Origin: Strigamia acuminata
Taxonomy: Eukaryota > Arthropoda > Chilopoda > Geophilomorpha > Linotaeniidae
NCBI GenBank assembly: GCA_949358305.1
Contig: OX442323.1
Location: 3,906,001 to 3,970,000, forward strand
DNA length: 64,000 nucleotides
Reading direction: 5' to 3'
The notes beneath the pieces were generated by a model that had not been told where the DNA came from, did not search any database, and saw nothing but the letters and a program-made list of their open reading frames with translations. The translations under genes were made by a program, and so were the position numbers. Each line of letters opens with the position of its first letter. The first letter of the stretch is position 1. Of this stretch, positions 1 to 12,800 are shown piece after piece.

Positions 1-867
1 TTTCCTCTCTTTTATTACATCGTAACAACAAAACTGAGCAAATAAAAACCACTTTTATTCTCGGCCACACAGGTAAACAAAGAATCGTAAAAAGATATAA
101 ACAACGAGCCAAGAGAAAAGCCCATTACTAAATTAATCCTACACTGAAATCGTTGGTCATTCCATCACGTAAAATCCAACCCCTTTTCTCTCGTGGTCTA
201 ATTTAAAAGTGATTAGCAATAAACTCATAAATCCTATGACAATAGCAAAATAGAAAATCGCATTTAGGTTAATTCCTTCTCTCACACTTATTCAACATTG
301 ACAGTATGTCATTTGCTGTGTATGAAATGTGAAACAAAACAGAGCGTTCTGCAATTTATGAGATTTTTAACATTCATGCAGGAAAAAAGGGTTTAACTTT
401 GCATTTTAAATCCGTTACTATTTTTTTGGGGGATTAGCGTCGAGATGATAGGCGGAGAAGATGAAGGGGAAGCGAAAATAGCTTGGGAATAGAGAGAGAA
501 TTTTTCTCAGCTTGTTGAAGATGAAGAGGTTTTAAAGAGGAGAGAAAATCATCCCCGCTATGTCAGTGAAACGATGAACTTTATTGAGTTATAAAATCTC
601 TTTAAGTTAATGTCACAGGGGTCAAAGTATTAACAAGTTGAGATGTATGTTTTTCAGTTTTTTATTTTTATTTTTTATTTTTTGAAGTTGTAATTAAGTT
701 GCCTCAATTATCGGGTAAAAAATTAGATTTGAAATCGTGATGAAAATATTCACGTAGCACACATGAATAAAAACGTCAAATTTCGGCAGAAAAGTGCAGA
801 AAAAGCAATATTGTGCATGAAATAGCATTTTTATGCCTAAAAAGTACTCCGTACTTTTTTTTGGTCA

Positions 868-985
868 TTAAATTGCGTTTTTTGGCCTTAAAAATTGCGT
901 TTTTTGGCCTTAAAAATTGCGTTTTTTGGCCTTAAAAATTGCGTTTTTTGGCCTTAAAAATTGCAGTTTTTTGCCTAAAATTGCA
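868..985. repeat. 22-bp tandem array
   Basis: About five head-to-tail copies of a 22-bp unit read as TTAAAAATTGCG plus a T-run and GGCC. The copies are nearly identical, with the last diverging. Each unit carries one A-run and one T-run. Confidence 0.9.
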
Positions 986-1030
986 AATAAAGTAAACACA
1001 AATTTATAACTTCCGAAGTCTAAATGCGTG

Positions 1031-1451
1031 TTATACCTTGTTCACACCAACCGATCGAGTTTGGCTGGATCTGATCTGCCCGATCACGATCAGATACGAC
1101 TGAACAAGTTCCAATATTCACTTGGATGGAATTGTGTTCACACCAAAATGTGATTCAATCAAACCAAACCAGGTTTTAGTAGCAACAGATTTTAGAAACA
1201 CCTCGCAACATCGGCTGCCATTTTATTATCGAATAATGCGCAACCCTGGACTGATACAGACTGCTGACATTATTTAATGAATTCCAATCCTAATCCAATC
1301 GACGAATCGAGTTGTGGGAACTCGATTGACGAACGAAGTTGTTGGGCACGCCGATCTAGATCCGTGAACAAAGTTCAGTGTTCACACCAATCTTGGATCT
1401 AGATCCGCAGCTTCGGATGAGATCCAAAAGCTTGGTGTTAACATGGTATAA
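1031..1451. mobile_element. MITE-like element with ~20-bp terminal inverted repeats
   Basis: The left end TTATACCTTGTTCACACCAA is matched by the inverted right end (1432-1451) with two mismatches. GTG flanks both sides, a possible 3-bp target duplication of the PIF/Harbinger size. No transposase frame is visible. Superfamily assignment is tentative. Confidence 0.7.
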
Positions 1452-2990
1452 GTGTGCATAAATCGAGTTCCGCACAAACCCCAGTGTTTATCCAGGTAAC
1501 TTATCGTCAACCAAACACAATAACAAATAAACAACCGTTTCTTCCATCTTTACTTCCCTAAATTTAATTATTTCTGACACAATTTCACACGTGGCAAAGT
1601 TATGTAATTGAATTTAATAACTGCACACTTGAACCATTAATTTATTTAGTGGTATGGTCACTTATTTGAGGTCAGTTTAGGACTATAGCACTGTGACCAG
1701 GAGCTAGCATTAGTTCAAAAGTTAAATTCTCTAATACCCAAAATAAAAAAAATAAAAAATTAATCATTAAATTGAAATATTAAAAAAAACTAATCAGATC
1801 CACATGTCATTGTTTATTAATTGGAAACCTGAACTACTAAATAACTCATAAAACACGTGCAAGATACTTCCTGAAACATCTAATTTACACACCAAATTAC
1901 CAAAAAATAAAACAAGAAATGCGAATATCCTCCAAGGACAAAGCAATAATTTACCAAGACATTTATTTTCGTATTAAAAATAAATTTATGGACCACTTTA
2001 TAAACTTTTATTATGACATTTTAGCCAAACAAATAACCAAATCCCCAGAAACCAATTACAACATCCAAATCTGACCTTTCCTAACCCCCCAACCCCATTT
2101 TGAAAAGAAGAAGAAGAAAAAAAAATGATTAAATGATCAAATCAAACGGCTTCTACTAAAACCATAAATTCTTCAAGGTCTACGCTCCTTCTGCGAAATC
2201 TTGTATCAATTTAAATTGACAATAATAACACATTATTAAATAAAACATTTGGAAATTAAAAACAAAAAAAAATTCATAGAAAAGTGATCAATTGAAGCCT
2301 TTGGCCACAAGTACTGGCGACATTTTTTCTTTTCTATTTCTTAATGGGTTTGATTGCCTCCCATTATAGAAATCACTAGTCAGATCCACATCTGAACAAA
2401 TCATAGTTGTTAACTTCAAAAACCATCCCCTGAGAGAAAGAATCATTTAACTTAATAAGGCAAACGAAAACAATAAAAACACAGCTTGATGTTGTACGAG
2501 CAAAAGTTGACTGACCTTTGCTGCATGTCCCTGAATTCAATAAACATCGAGTGGAATGTGGACCAGAGGAGCTGATATTTGGAAAAGTATGAGATCATAC
2601 GGCTGTAAGCTAAAAACCTGACCTTAAAACTACACGTACATCATTTATCTACAAGTCCTCCACGGATCACAGTTAATTGCAAATTTCTGCTGACACATTG
2701 AGTTCACAGCTAATACGAGATTTATTCACCGTAAAAGCTCTATTTTGGTCTACATACTGACCAAAGTTCCTGTTTTGGTTTATGGAATTTCTATGCACAG
2801 TAGAGCGTCGATTATCCAAACTAATAGAGAGACTTAGGTGGTTGTTCGCATAATCTGACATTCATATTTTTACATAGAGTATTTTATCGATTAAGAGCCG
2901 TGAATGCCGATTAAATTTCATTCATTTCAGAACAAAATGCAAAACTAAGATTAATAATAATTGTTTTAATGACCAACACAATACACGATG

Positions 2991-3123
2991 TTAGTACTCC
3001 AAAGGCCTTTCGACCGTTGCCGAACATCTTCAGTGGTTACTTTGAACTTGAAATCTTTTTTCCTCTATTCACAGTAACCACTGAAGATGACCTGCAACGG
3101 TTAAAAGGCCTTTGGAGTACTAA
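2991..3123. repeat. Long inverted repeat (hairpin, ~50-bp arms)
   Basis: The left arm starts TTAGTACTCCAAAGGCC and continues through a CTTCAGTGGTTAC segment; the right arm is its reverse complement ending GGCCTTTGGAGTACTAA. A loop of about 30 bp separates them. It is probably a small foldback or MITE; no target duplication is clear. Confidence 0.8.
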
Positions 3124-3205
3124 AACAATCATTATCTAAAATTAGTTTTCACCAAAGACCTGAATTGTTCTCATATTGTTGATTGTAAGTGTAGTCCCAG
3201 AGATA

Positions 3206-3475
3206 CACTAGGGCAGGGGTCGGCACATAATTTTAAGTGGGGTGCGGATACTATTGAAAATTTTTATCGAGGTCCAGAAAAAAAACACTTAAAAACCTTA
3301 TTAAAAATCTAAGAAAACGGAAAAAACACTTAAAAACCAAACAAACCCCTCCAATAAACACACACAACCCAAAAAATCAGGAAAAAGCAGGAAAAACAAG
3401 AAAAAACACCGAAAAACCAAAGAAACCGAAGGAAAATGTCGCTAAAACGTCCAAGTTTCGACCGCTGCACTAGGG
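3206..3475. mobile_element. hAT-type MITE with 8-bp target duplication
   Basis: CACTAGGG occurs directly on both sides (3206-3213 and 3468-3475). The element (3214-3467) starts CAGGGGTCGG and its right end, inverted, reads CAGCGGTCGA. An 8-bp duplication with a CAGNGGTCG end fits hAT non-autonomous elements. The interior is A-rich without coding sense. Confidence 0.8.
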
Positions 3476-6034
3476 ACAAGTAGTTAGTTATAACTGAACT
3501 TAATTTCACAATTGCAACAATCCATTTAGCTCATACAGCATTGCTACAATGTGTGTAATTTGTATATGAATTTTCAATAGTTGCATCACTACAAGGCCTT
3601 TCAATCTTGGATCACCATAAACTTGAGCGATGCATTGCATCAATAAATCTCAACCAATCACAACGCGTCATTAAAATAATACGTTCGTTTCGGACATGCT
3701 GCCAAAAATATTAGCATCATATTATATCATTATTATTCAACTTTAATTCTTTGTCCCACTTGTTTCAAAGCAATTTTACTTTTTTTTTCCTTCTTCTTTT
3801 TGATGGTTGATGCTTCACCTGCAAGCTTTAGAACAAATGGATGTTTGACCTCACTTCAACTTGTGTGGCAGCAGCATTTTAACTTCGTTATAAAAACAAA
3901 AACCAGGCATAAACCACTTGAAAAACCACGAAAAGTCGTGCTTCCTGCTTTTGACACTTTAAATGTGTTCAAAATACAAATTTTAAGAAACTTCAGAAAA
4001 ACTTAAATTGTCATTTCCATAATAACAAAATTAATAATAAAAACAGACACATTTAAGTCAGTAAGAAGAAAAAAAATCTAAATCTGATTTTCACAACTTC
4101 GAATTTCATTGACCTTGTTAAAGTTACCTAGTTAAAGCAAAAAGCTTTTAAGCAATTAAGTCCAAACTTCTAGCTCAATCATTCATTTTCAAATAAGCTT
4201 ACAAACTTTCTTAATTACAAAACAATGTAAACTGCAAAAGAAAAAATAAAGAAAAGATAAGATAAGTGCAGCTAATATAACTTGGTTTGTCTCAACTACG
4301 CTGATTGATTACTCCATTTGTAGTTTAGAAGACTTTTCCTACTCCGATTCCCCAAGAAATAACAAATTCCACTACATTTTTTTGACGGCTTGTTGACTTT
4401 TAGACTGCAACCAACAAATCTGTTAAAAAGAACCAATCCAATTAAAACCCGACATTTTTTTCTGCCAGATATTTTCTCTTCCTTTTCCCCAGAAACAAAC
4501 AAACAAACGAAAATATTGAGCAATGTGAATACATGAGCGCGATGAGGCGCGCAATACATCAAAGCAAAAGTTTAACTAAACCGCACAAAAGATTCTGCGC
4601 AGCGACATGCGCAATTATCTCATTTTTTTGCAACAAAGGAATTATTACACCAAAACGGTTAATTAATAGTTCAACCCATCGGTAGCAAAATAACTAAAAC
4701 CAAACTAACAGCATTGTTAACTAGACATTATTTGCACAGCTCTTTCATCAGTTTTTCAACATTTCAGTAATTGCTACGTTTAAAATATCAAGTTCTTTCC
4801 AATACCATTTACGAAATCCAAGAAAGTTACAATTTATCACATTACAGAATTTAGGTCTCAATTAAACCTTTTTTTCTTCTTTCTAGTTTTAATTTCAACA
4901 CGAAAACATGTTTAATTTCTTTATTTAGTCTACGCCGATGCATAGATTCTCGAATTACTGATATAAAAAAACTAATAACATATTGAGGTTATTTGGGCTA
5001 CCATGTGCGTGAAAACACATTCATTAAACAGTTTTTCACGTTTCTTCAACTTACATAACGTAATAACAAAAAATCTCGCGTTTCAAGCCCATTTATTCTC
5101 ATTTTCAAGGTAGCTGTTAAAACTGTGTCCTCATTTGAAAATTTTACACCTTTTTAACCTACATGCACTTCTCGAGAAACCATTTAATTTTTCACAATTA
5201 AATTTCTACAAATCATATAATTTTTTTTTTTAAATATCTAACTCACGTTTATTAAAACCATTACCACAAACAAAAACTTACTTTTTATTTGTTTCTAGCA
5301 CACTTTTTCAGATAGGCCTAAATTTGCAAAGGAAAATCTTGTTGCAGACAGCCTGATAAGCTGTTATTCCTCATACAGGCAATTTGATTGTTAAATAATG
5401 ACAATAATGTATGAAATAAACACAATTCCAGTGACGAAGAATGTCACGACTTGGCCTAAAATGAGGCATCAAGCTGCGTTCCTGATGAGAGTAGGTTCCG
5501 CTGTGGAACAGCAAGGAACTTGACTTATGACTGATTGGCTGCAGTGATGCAGTCGTCAGTCGTGCCACACGCCGGTGTTCCCAGAAGCGAGTAAATGTTG
5601 TAAGGCAGATTTAGAAAAATCAAGTTCAGTGCAATTTGCATGCATTCTGCATATGGCGAAAGTAAATCAATAGACAGTTCTGCGTTTCTGTAGTTAAAAT
5701 TCAATTTGGAATTTGACTGATAAAGATAATGTGTAAAGTTCTGCGCTGACGGTAAATCCTCTGAAGATTTGGGATTTGCAGAATTTAATTTCCCACAGCA
5801 CAAAAAGTTAAAGAAATACGATTAAACATTGTTCGTGTAAACGTGTGCTGCATTTCCATTACGTGCGGGGAATGTTTCAGGTCTTGTGCGGTACCAAAGA
5901 CTGTATTCTATTAAGGATGCACTGATTACCAAGATAACCAAACACCAAATAAGGTGCGTTTCATAATTATAAATCCACCCACAAATTCTGTGTTACAGCC
6001 AAAAATTAAACAATAAATTTCTTATTTACTAAAT

Positions 6035-6262
6035 ATTAAAACCACCAAACACTGAATATTAAAATCACCAAATACCAAATATTAATATCATCAAATACCA
6101 AATATTAATATCATCAAATACCAAATATTTAAATCACCAAATACCAAATTATAAAATTACCAAATACTAAATATTAAAATCACCAAATACTAAATATTAA
6201 AATCACCAAATATCAAATATTAAAATCACCAAATACTAAATATTAAAATCACCAAATACAGA
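6035..6262. repeat. 23-bp tandem array
   Basis: About ten degenerate copies of a 23-bp unit of the form AAATATTAAAATCACCAAATAC. Copies differ by single substitutions and small indels. Confidence 0.85.
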
Positions 6263-6542
6263 AAAACTAGAAAAAAAAAGCAAATTCAAATTAACTGTTT
6301 TAAGGATACATATTTTTGTTAAGCTTTTAACAGGACTTCTCAAAGTGGTAGTCCGCGGACAAGTGGCTGCCGGTCCAACACTTTACCTTTGCTTAGTAGA
6401 GCAACGTTAGATTACCGGTCTGTAACACATTGGGACAAAATATGATTCCAGTCTAACACATTGGAACCAAAAATACCAATCCGTAACACATTGGAATCAA
6501 AAATACCAATCTGCTTCGTAATATACCGTATTTCTTCCATTA

Positions 6543-6988
6543 TTAAGCTAGGTTCACACTTGTGTTCACACTAGATGCAACACAAGAAAACTGACGCAAA
6601 GCAAGCTGCTTGCGTCCAAAAAATCTTGACGTTGTCGCCAATTCCTGCTTCAACTCCAAGTTGAAGTAAGCGACGCAACGCAAGGAAAAGTCTTGCGGCC
6701 AACAAATCATAATCGACTCCAACTCGATCCACATCCGGTTGGAGAGACTTTGCCACATGCAAACAGGCCGCCATTTTCGAATTCTGGAACTAGTTCTAGA
6801 ACTAGATCCAATTCCAGCTGCTTTCATTTAAACCATCTGATTGGCCAGACACAACATCAATTGTTTCAGCTCTGTTCACACGTGCCCTACAGTATGAACA
6901 GACTCTGCATTGCATTTAACTAATTTTTCCTTGCATTGCGTTGCATTGCATTGCGTCTAGTGTGAACACAAGAGTGAACCTAGCTTAA
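6543..6988. mobile_element. TTAA-flanked inverted-repeat element
   Basis: Both ends read TTAAGCTAGGTTCAC in opposite orientation, followed by inverted copies of TGTGTTCACACTAGA. TTAA at both ends is the piggyBac target, though the TIR is not a textbook piggyBac end. The interior carries repeated GCATTGCGTT-like words near the right end. No transposase frame is visible. Confidence 0.7.
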
Positions 6989-7915
6989 GACGCCATCGAT
7001 TGTAAGGCACACCCGGTTTTCAGATGTTTTTATTTGAAAAGAAAGTGCTGTCTTACAGCACGGTCAGCTTAGTCCAAGAAACGCTGATTTATAACATTAA
7101 AGTTTTCATCTGAATAGAGGCATCAATTTTGAATGACTATCCATTCACCAAACTGACATGCTGAAAGATAAGTTCCAGCTTATCTATACATAATTCTTTT
7201 ATGTCATTTGCGATTAGAACTATATGTCACTACCTGCTTGGAATTACTTACTTCAGCCAAGTTAATCTCATATGCCTAATCTACCAAAGCCCTTTTTTAG
7301 TATTAATGAAAACATGATCTGGGGAAAAGTTCATTTCTCTAGACAATACAAAATTATACTGTGTATCTAAAATCTTCCCATCAACTTCGTCGTCACAATG
7401 TCAAAGCCCTCTTAACATTAATGTAAACAAGACCCTTTTGTAACTGATCCTGAATAAAGGTCACATGTCAGCATGAGATCATTAAAAGCTCAGCAGGGGT
7501 TAATAAGTGAGATAATAAAAAAAAATAAAAAAAATAAAGTCTTAAAATTTTGAAGAAAAAAAAAATTAAAAAATCAAGTGTGTCTTAATTCATTTAAAAG
7601 TTATTACCTCAGACTTGTCTGTTGACAGCTAATGCCCCATCATACAGTTCCCCATAGGGGAGGATTAAGTGCATAGGAAAGTATGGTAATTGAAGTTAGC
7701 CCGAAAAATCTGCTTTCAATTTCACAATTTTGAAAAGATAAAATCAAGTGAATTTTTTCTCAATTCCAAATTATTAAATTTTAGAAAGGACATAGGACCC
7801 ACCAGTAACATGTGAAGTCTATAGAAATAAAAAAAAACAATTGTAAATGCATAAGGCATAGATTTTTTTACTGTTTATTATTTGCATTGCAGTCAAGCCT
7901 AAGAAAAGCATGACG

Positions 7916-8745
7916 TTAACTTTTTTTAACGTTATGCTTTACCGGACTTTGAGGGGCCTCTTGGGCTGGGGGTCCAGGACACTTATAAGTATATGTAGAG
8001 TGACACTTGGCATGGTCATGGCCCCGTGAGTAGAGTGCTCGTCTGAGATTTAGGCCATGCAAGCCTGCATTTGCACCGAGAACTAGAAAAACCCAATTGG
8101 AGGTGACAGATGTTCTTGCCATAGAAACAGTAGGCGCATTCAATAACTCATAAACGGTCGTTTAAACCCGTATCCACAAACCTTTAAACGAGATTCTCGT
8201 TTAAAAGCTCGGTATTGTTGGCAGCCATCTTAAATCTCTGTTAGATCGATCGATCGGAGATATTAGTACAATTTTGCAGCTGTTCTAAATTTTTTTGTAG
8301 TGAATGACGATAACAATCATCACCATAGTAATAATTAGGGATTGAAACAATAGAAAAATGCGAGGAAGAAAAATCTCGAAATAAATACCATATGTGACTT
8401 GAAATAAATACCCATATGCGACTTGCAGCGGGATATAACCTAGAACTTGATCTGGAATCCCAGATCAAGTTTGGCAGTTAAACAATCGTTTATTTGCTAA
8501 ATAAACGATTGCATTCAGAAACGAGGCTTTTCGTCTAAAAATTCGTGCGAGACGAAAATTTAGACGAGAAGTTATTGAATGCGCCTACTATCTCAATCAT
8601 ACGAATATGAGAAATAACTGAGATTCTCCACAGACCACCCATCCAAGCACTGACCAGACCCAATGCTGCTTAACTTCTGTATTCTAATGGGAACAGGTGA
8701 TCAGCACCGTGAGCCGTTCCTATCCCTGCTAGCCCCACCCCTCTA
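7916..8745 (-). mobile_element. 5S-rRNA-derived SINE, split by a nested MITE
   Basis: Read on the minus strand, 8745 to about 8610 resembles 5S rRNA, including AAGTTAAGCAGC (box A region) and GTCAGTGCTTGGATGGGTG (box C region). This is the 5S-type pol III promoter used by SINE3-class elements. The body continues after an interruption (8129-8589, a MITE) at 8128 to about 7916 and ends in an A-rich tail. Part of the body recurs at about 15265-15425 and 40395-40490, which argues for a family rather than a single 5S pseudogene. Confidence 0.75.
8129..8589. mobile_element. MITE inserted in the 5S-SINE
   Basis: Terminal inverted repeats of about 20 bp, AGTAGGCGCATTCAATAACT on the left and its complement on the right. 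It separates the 5S-like head from the body of the SINE, so it is the younger insertion. No target duplication could be fixed. An inner inverted repeat around TTAAACGAGAATCTCGTTTAA is visible near 8181-8203. Confidence 0.75.
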
Positions 8746-8837
8746 ATTTTCGTAAAAACTAATCAAACACTAGAATCTCCAAACCCCCACAACACCTAAC
8801 GCCTTTTGATCGTTTCCGGTCATCTTCTAATATAAAA

Positions 8838-9078
8838 TACCGTATTTTATCGATTAAGAGCCGCAGCTGTTATTCAAAACTGCCATTTTTGTCAGCAATT
8901 ACAATATCGGTTTTTTACATTTGTTTAATGTAACTAACGAAGTCTGTCTGAAGCGTACATTCATTATTCGTGAGGTTAAATACAGAAACAATACCGTACT
9001 TTTGCAAAAATACGGTACTCTAGGTGTCTCAGCCGCGGCTACAATTCAAGGGCGACTCTTAATCAGTAAAATATGGTA
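8838..9078. mobile_element. MITE, TACCGTATTTT / AAGAGCCGC family, copy 1
   Basis: Starts TACCGTATTTTATCGATTAA, followed by GAGCCGC, and ends with the inverted counterpart GGCGACTCTTAATC followed by an AAAATATGGTA end. Most of the interior matches the copy at 12341-12648, including a GTTTAATGTAAC segment and a GTGTCTCAGCCGCGGCTACAATTC-like segment. Flanking TA suggests a Tc1/pogo-type target. Confidence 0.8.
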
Positions 9079-9079
9079 G

Positions 9080-9300
9080 TACAGTCGACACTCTTTATAA
9101 CGAATCGCAAGGGACCAGAAAAATTGATCTGTTATAACGAGAATTCGTTATATTGAAATTTTTTAACATGGTGTTCTACGTGAGTATGCGTCCCACACCC
9201 GTGTAATTAGTCCCCTAATTGCTCTGGCGAAGACCATATCAGTCACATCGTTATATCGATAATTCGGACGACTTCTGGGACTACACAGAGTATACTGCAC
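9080..9300. mobile_element. Degenerate pogo/Tc1-type MITE
   Basis: Begins TA-CAGTCGACACTCTTTATAAC and continues with CGAATCGCAAGGGACC and a GTTATAACGAGAATTCGTTA segment, matching the intact copy at 19152-19339. The right half is diverged and contains foreign sequence, and the right end near 9295 is only approximate. Confidence 0.6.
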
Positions 9301-9815
9301 ACTAAAACCAGTCTAGGGCACCACTTTGTCAAAAAAAGTCTTTCGTGGAGAGTTCACACAACCTTTCAATTGCAATTTAATCCACCTCCCATTAAGTTCA
9401 ATAAACGTGTTGACAACATTGACAAGACAACTAACCTAGAAATGTTCGTTTTAAACTCGCCATTTTTTTTGCTTCCAAGTATGCCCTTCAAATCCAACTT
9501 AAAAATAAATAAAAACTCGTGAATTCGATGCCCAAGGGATGTACCTAGATACTGTTCATCTAACATTGGCCTCTCGAGATTTTACGTTCAGCTTCTTGAG
9601 ATAGTCTGGGCGTTTCCCTGTGCAGCTCTCTGGCCTCAGGGCCTTCAGCTATACTTGAGCGACCCAGGCCAATGTGCAGCAGTGTATGATGGAACTTTGT
9701 GTACACCACTTGCACAGTGCTCTCCGACCCAACGCAAACCGCACCGCTAGAATTGTGTGATGTGAACTAATTGAATATATACCTTTGCTGGGAAATAATC
9801 TGGAGTTTAGTCAAA

Positions 9816-12800
9816 ATGTTGCCGCCATTAATGGAAGTGGATGATGAGGATTGCAAACTTCTGTCTGTGGAAGAAAAGTGGAAATTGGTATTCAAAGAGG
9901 TAAAAAAAAATATTTTTTATTTTTTATGCGTATTTATTTTAATCGTAGAAATTTTTTCTTTTTTTATTGGTATGGTTAACACAAAAGTCAGGCCTAATTA
10001 ACGCACCAATTAATGAAAACAAAACATAAAAATCCTTTTTTTTATTATTTGAAATTTAATTATATTCTAATCTCTTCATGCAATGTGATGCATTTCCAGC
10101 TTACTGGCCTTAATTCTAGAAAAATGCTTCCTCAAATTATCAGCAAACAATAGGAAATGATTTATATATAAAACAATATAAAGTGTATAATTAAAAAATT
10201 ATACTAATTCACAAAAAAATAATCAGTAAAAAAATAACACCCAGTTTTGCAATTACTGCCTCAAATAAACGCCGAAGTGTTCATTAAGTTTTTCGGCGCC
10301 TATTTGAAACCCAACGCTTAATCGGACTAATTCTCTAAATCGCCGCTGATCCCCGGCGTTAATTCGAGGTAGTACACCTATGGACAAAAAAATCTTCACA
10401 TGCTGTCAGGCTACTTCAGTTCCAAATGAATTATCGGTGTCGTCTGTACGCGTAACAATATATTAATTTTTTAGACTATTTCGGTCCACATCTCCCATCT
10501 TTAATTCCCCAATTAAACTTCCCAGCAGAAATTCGCAATCACTTGATTGCATTAAAAGCCCACCTTCTATCACCATTCATAATCAAGATACCTTTGAGAT
10601 AACTTTTTTTCTTTCCCATTCCAAACTTCATTATTCACTCTCCCATACAATAGCATTACTGAAACATTCTTTACACTCATGAATTTTTATGAAGCAATAA
10701 CACAGCCCTACATCTCATATGGAATTCATCGCCTTTCCCTATTGTTCTCTCCATTAGCACACGTGAGTTATAAAAGGGTTAATCTGTACAGGTCGACACT
10801 TGAGTGCTCTGTGGGATTCCATTAAAGTCTCTTTTTTAGTGTATGCACAATTTATATTTTTTTTTGTAAACAAGGGCCTTGAACTTGAGGATTTGGGAAA
10901 AGGAAATCTCCATTCACATTCATACAAGCAATAAAAAAGAAATTTAAAAAAGTCAAAGTTCCTTCTTCCTCAAAAGACAAATTAACAATTAAAGAAAAGG
11001 AAAAGTGTTCAAAGGGGAAAGCAGGCATTGTCCTGTTGTAATGGGGACACTGCCTTCTAGCGGTGGGAATGAAATGACTTACATTTTTCTTTTTATCCCC
11101 TCTCTCTTATTCCCCCTTGTTCCAAGGTGGTAGTTTGTGCTACAACAAAATGGGGTTGTGAGCCACCTGTCAATCATACTCAATTGTAACTTTCTCCTCA
11201 TTCTGCTCAAGGGGACGTGGAAATAATGGGTTTTGCAATAATTTATTAGCGAAGTAAACAGGACAAAACTTGATAGAAATTGCAAACTTCTTGGGAGATT
11301 TCAATGGAATCAAATTGCAGTGTTTAGGGCATCAAACGTCTGGGTTGTTGGGTACTATTTTTATAGTTTTTCATTTTATTTATTGCCATATTTTACCGAT
11401 TAAGAGTCGCCCTCGAATTGTAGCTGCCCTCGAATAAGAGCCGCGACCGAGAGAGGTAATTTGATATAAGAGCCGCCCTCGAATAATAGCCGCGGCTATA
11501 TACGTTCAATGAATGTAATAGTAAGATATCGGCCACTATTTAAAATAAGAGCCGCACTCGATTAAGAGCCGGTTAATTAGGACGCTTAATTAGGATTCAT
11601 GGGTGAATCCGATATTAAGCTTGATCCCCGAGAAATTCCACGTTTATCCGGTTTATTATTCAAAATGACATCCAAGCCGTAAGTAACGTCATTTATTTGT
11701 TGATGTTATACAATAAAAATTCAAATTAGCCTCTAAATTAAAATACGAAACGTAGAAAATGACATCCGACTCAAACTTCACTCATTATTTCTCACATTTG
11801 CATCGGTCACAGCTAGTTAATTATAGTAATAGGCAATAAATGTTGACAGTTCTAAACAAATAAATAAATAATTTCAGCGACTTCTAAAAAAAAATAATTA
11901 TTTTCTAAAATTAATATAACCCGACAGAAAAAAAAAATATTAAATTACTTCAATACAACTAAATCCTTTCATCCTTATACACCCTTCAACTATCAAGGTC
12001 AATGGAACAGTAAAGCACAGCATGGTCAAATAATGGACCAATCTGAGCAGAGAAAGTAAAAAAAAAAATAAAAATAAAAATGAAAAAAAACTGCTGATGC
12101 AACAAACAGGTGAAAAATCTCTTGTGCACAGACAGTGCTTAATCATCATTATCAACTTCTTCAATTCGTACACTTAATCAAAACACCTACACAGAAAAGG
12201 GCAGGGTCTTCTAAGCATGATTGATTATATTACAATTCCTAAAACATCAACTTACTGGTCAAACAACAACCACCCACAAATAACATTAACAAGTTATTGA
12301 CACAGAAAATGGCTGAAAACGTATAAGAAATTGATAATTACCGTATTTTATCGATTAAAAGCCGCGGCTCTTATTCAAAACGGGGCGTGTGATCTAGCGC
12401 GACAAAATCTTACCGCGACACGATCTACAGCGACTCTTGAAACTGCAACTTCGTATTTCTTTGTCAGCAATTACAATTTTGGTTTTTCGTTTGTAACATT
12501 TGTTTAATGTAACCAACGAAGTCTGAACGTCACGAACGAAGCGTACTTTCATCGTTCGTGAGGTTAAATACTTTTGCAAAAATACGGTATCCTTGGTGTC
12601 TCAGCCGCGGCTACAATTCGAGGGCGACTCTTAATCGGTAAAATACGATATTTCAATTTAGAAGTTTAATTTGCACTTGTGTTATTTTGATAGAAGGTCA
12701 AAGTCCTGGCCTAAAGAGAAAAAGAAATGGCATTTTACCCTTGCATCTTGACACCAAAGCAACCTTTAAAAATTTCAACAAACCTGCTTTCCTTGCATAA

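Larger units (their letters stand above)
1..9815. other. Gene-poor region upstream of the formin-like gene
   Basis: No open frame here has domain sense, splice continuity or length above about 95 codons, so I call no gene. The stretch is AT-rich and holds two tandem arrays, several inverted-repeat elements and a 5S-derived SINE, listed separately. Stretches such as 1452-2990, 3476-6034 and 6989-7915 contain nothing I recognise. A promoter for the gene starting at 9816 should lie near 9500-9815, but I see no convincing core element. Confidence 0.6.
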
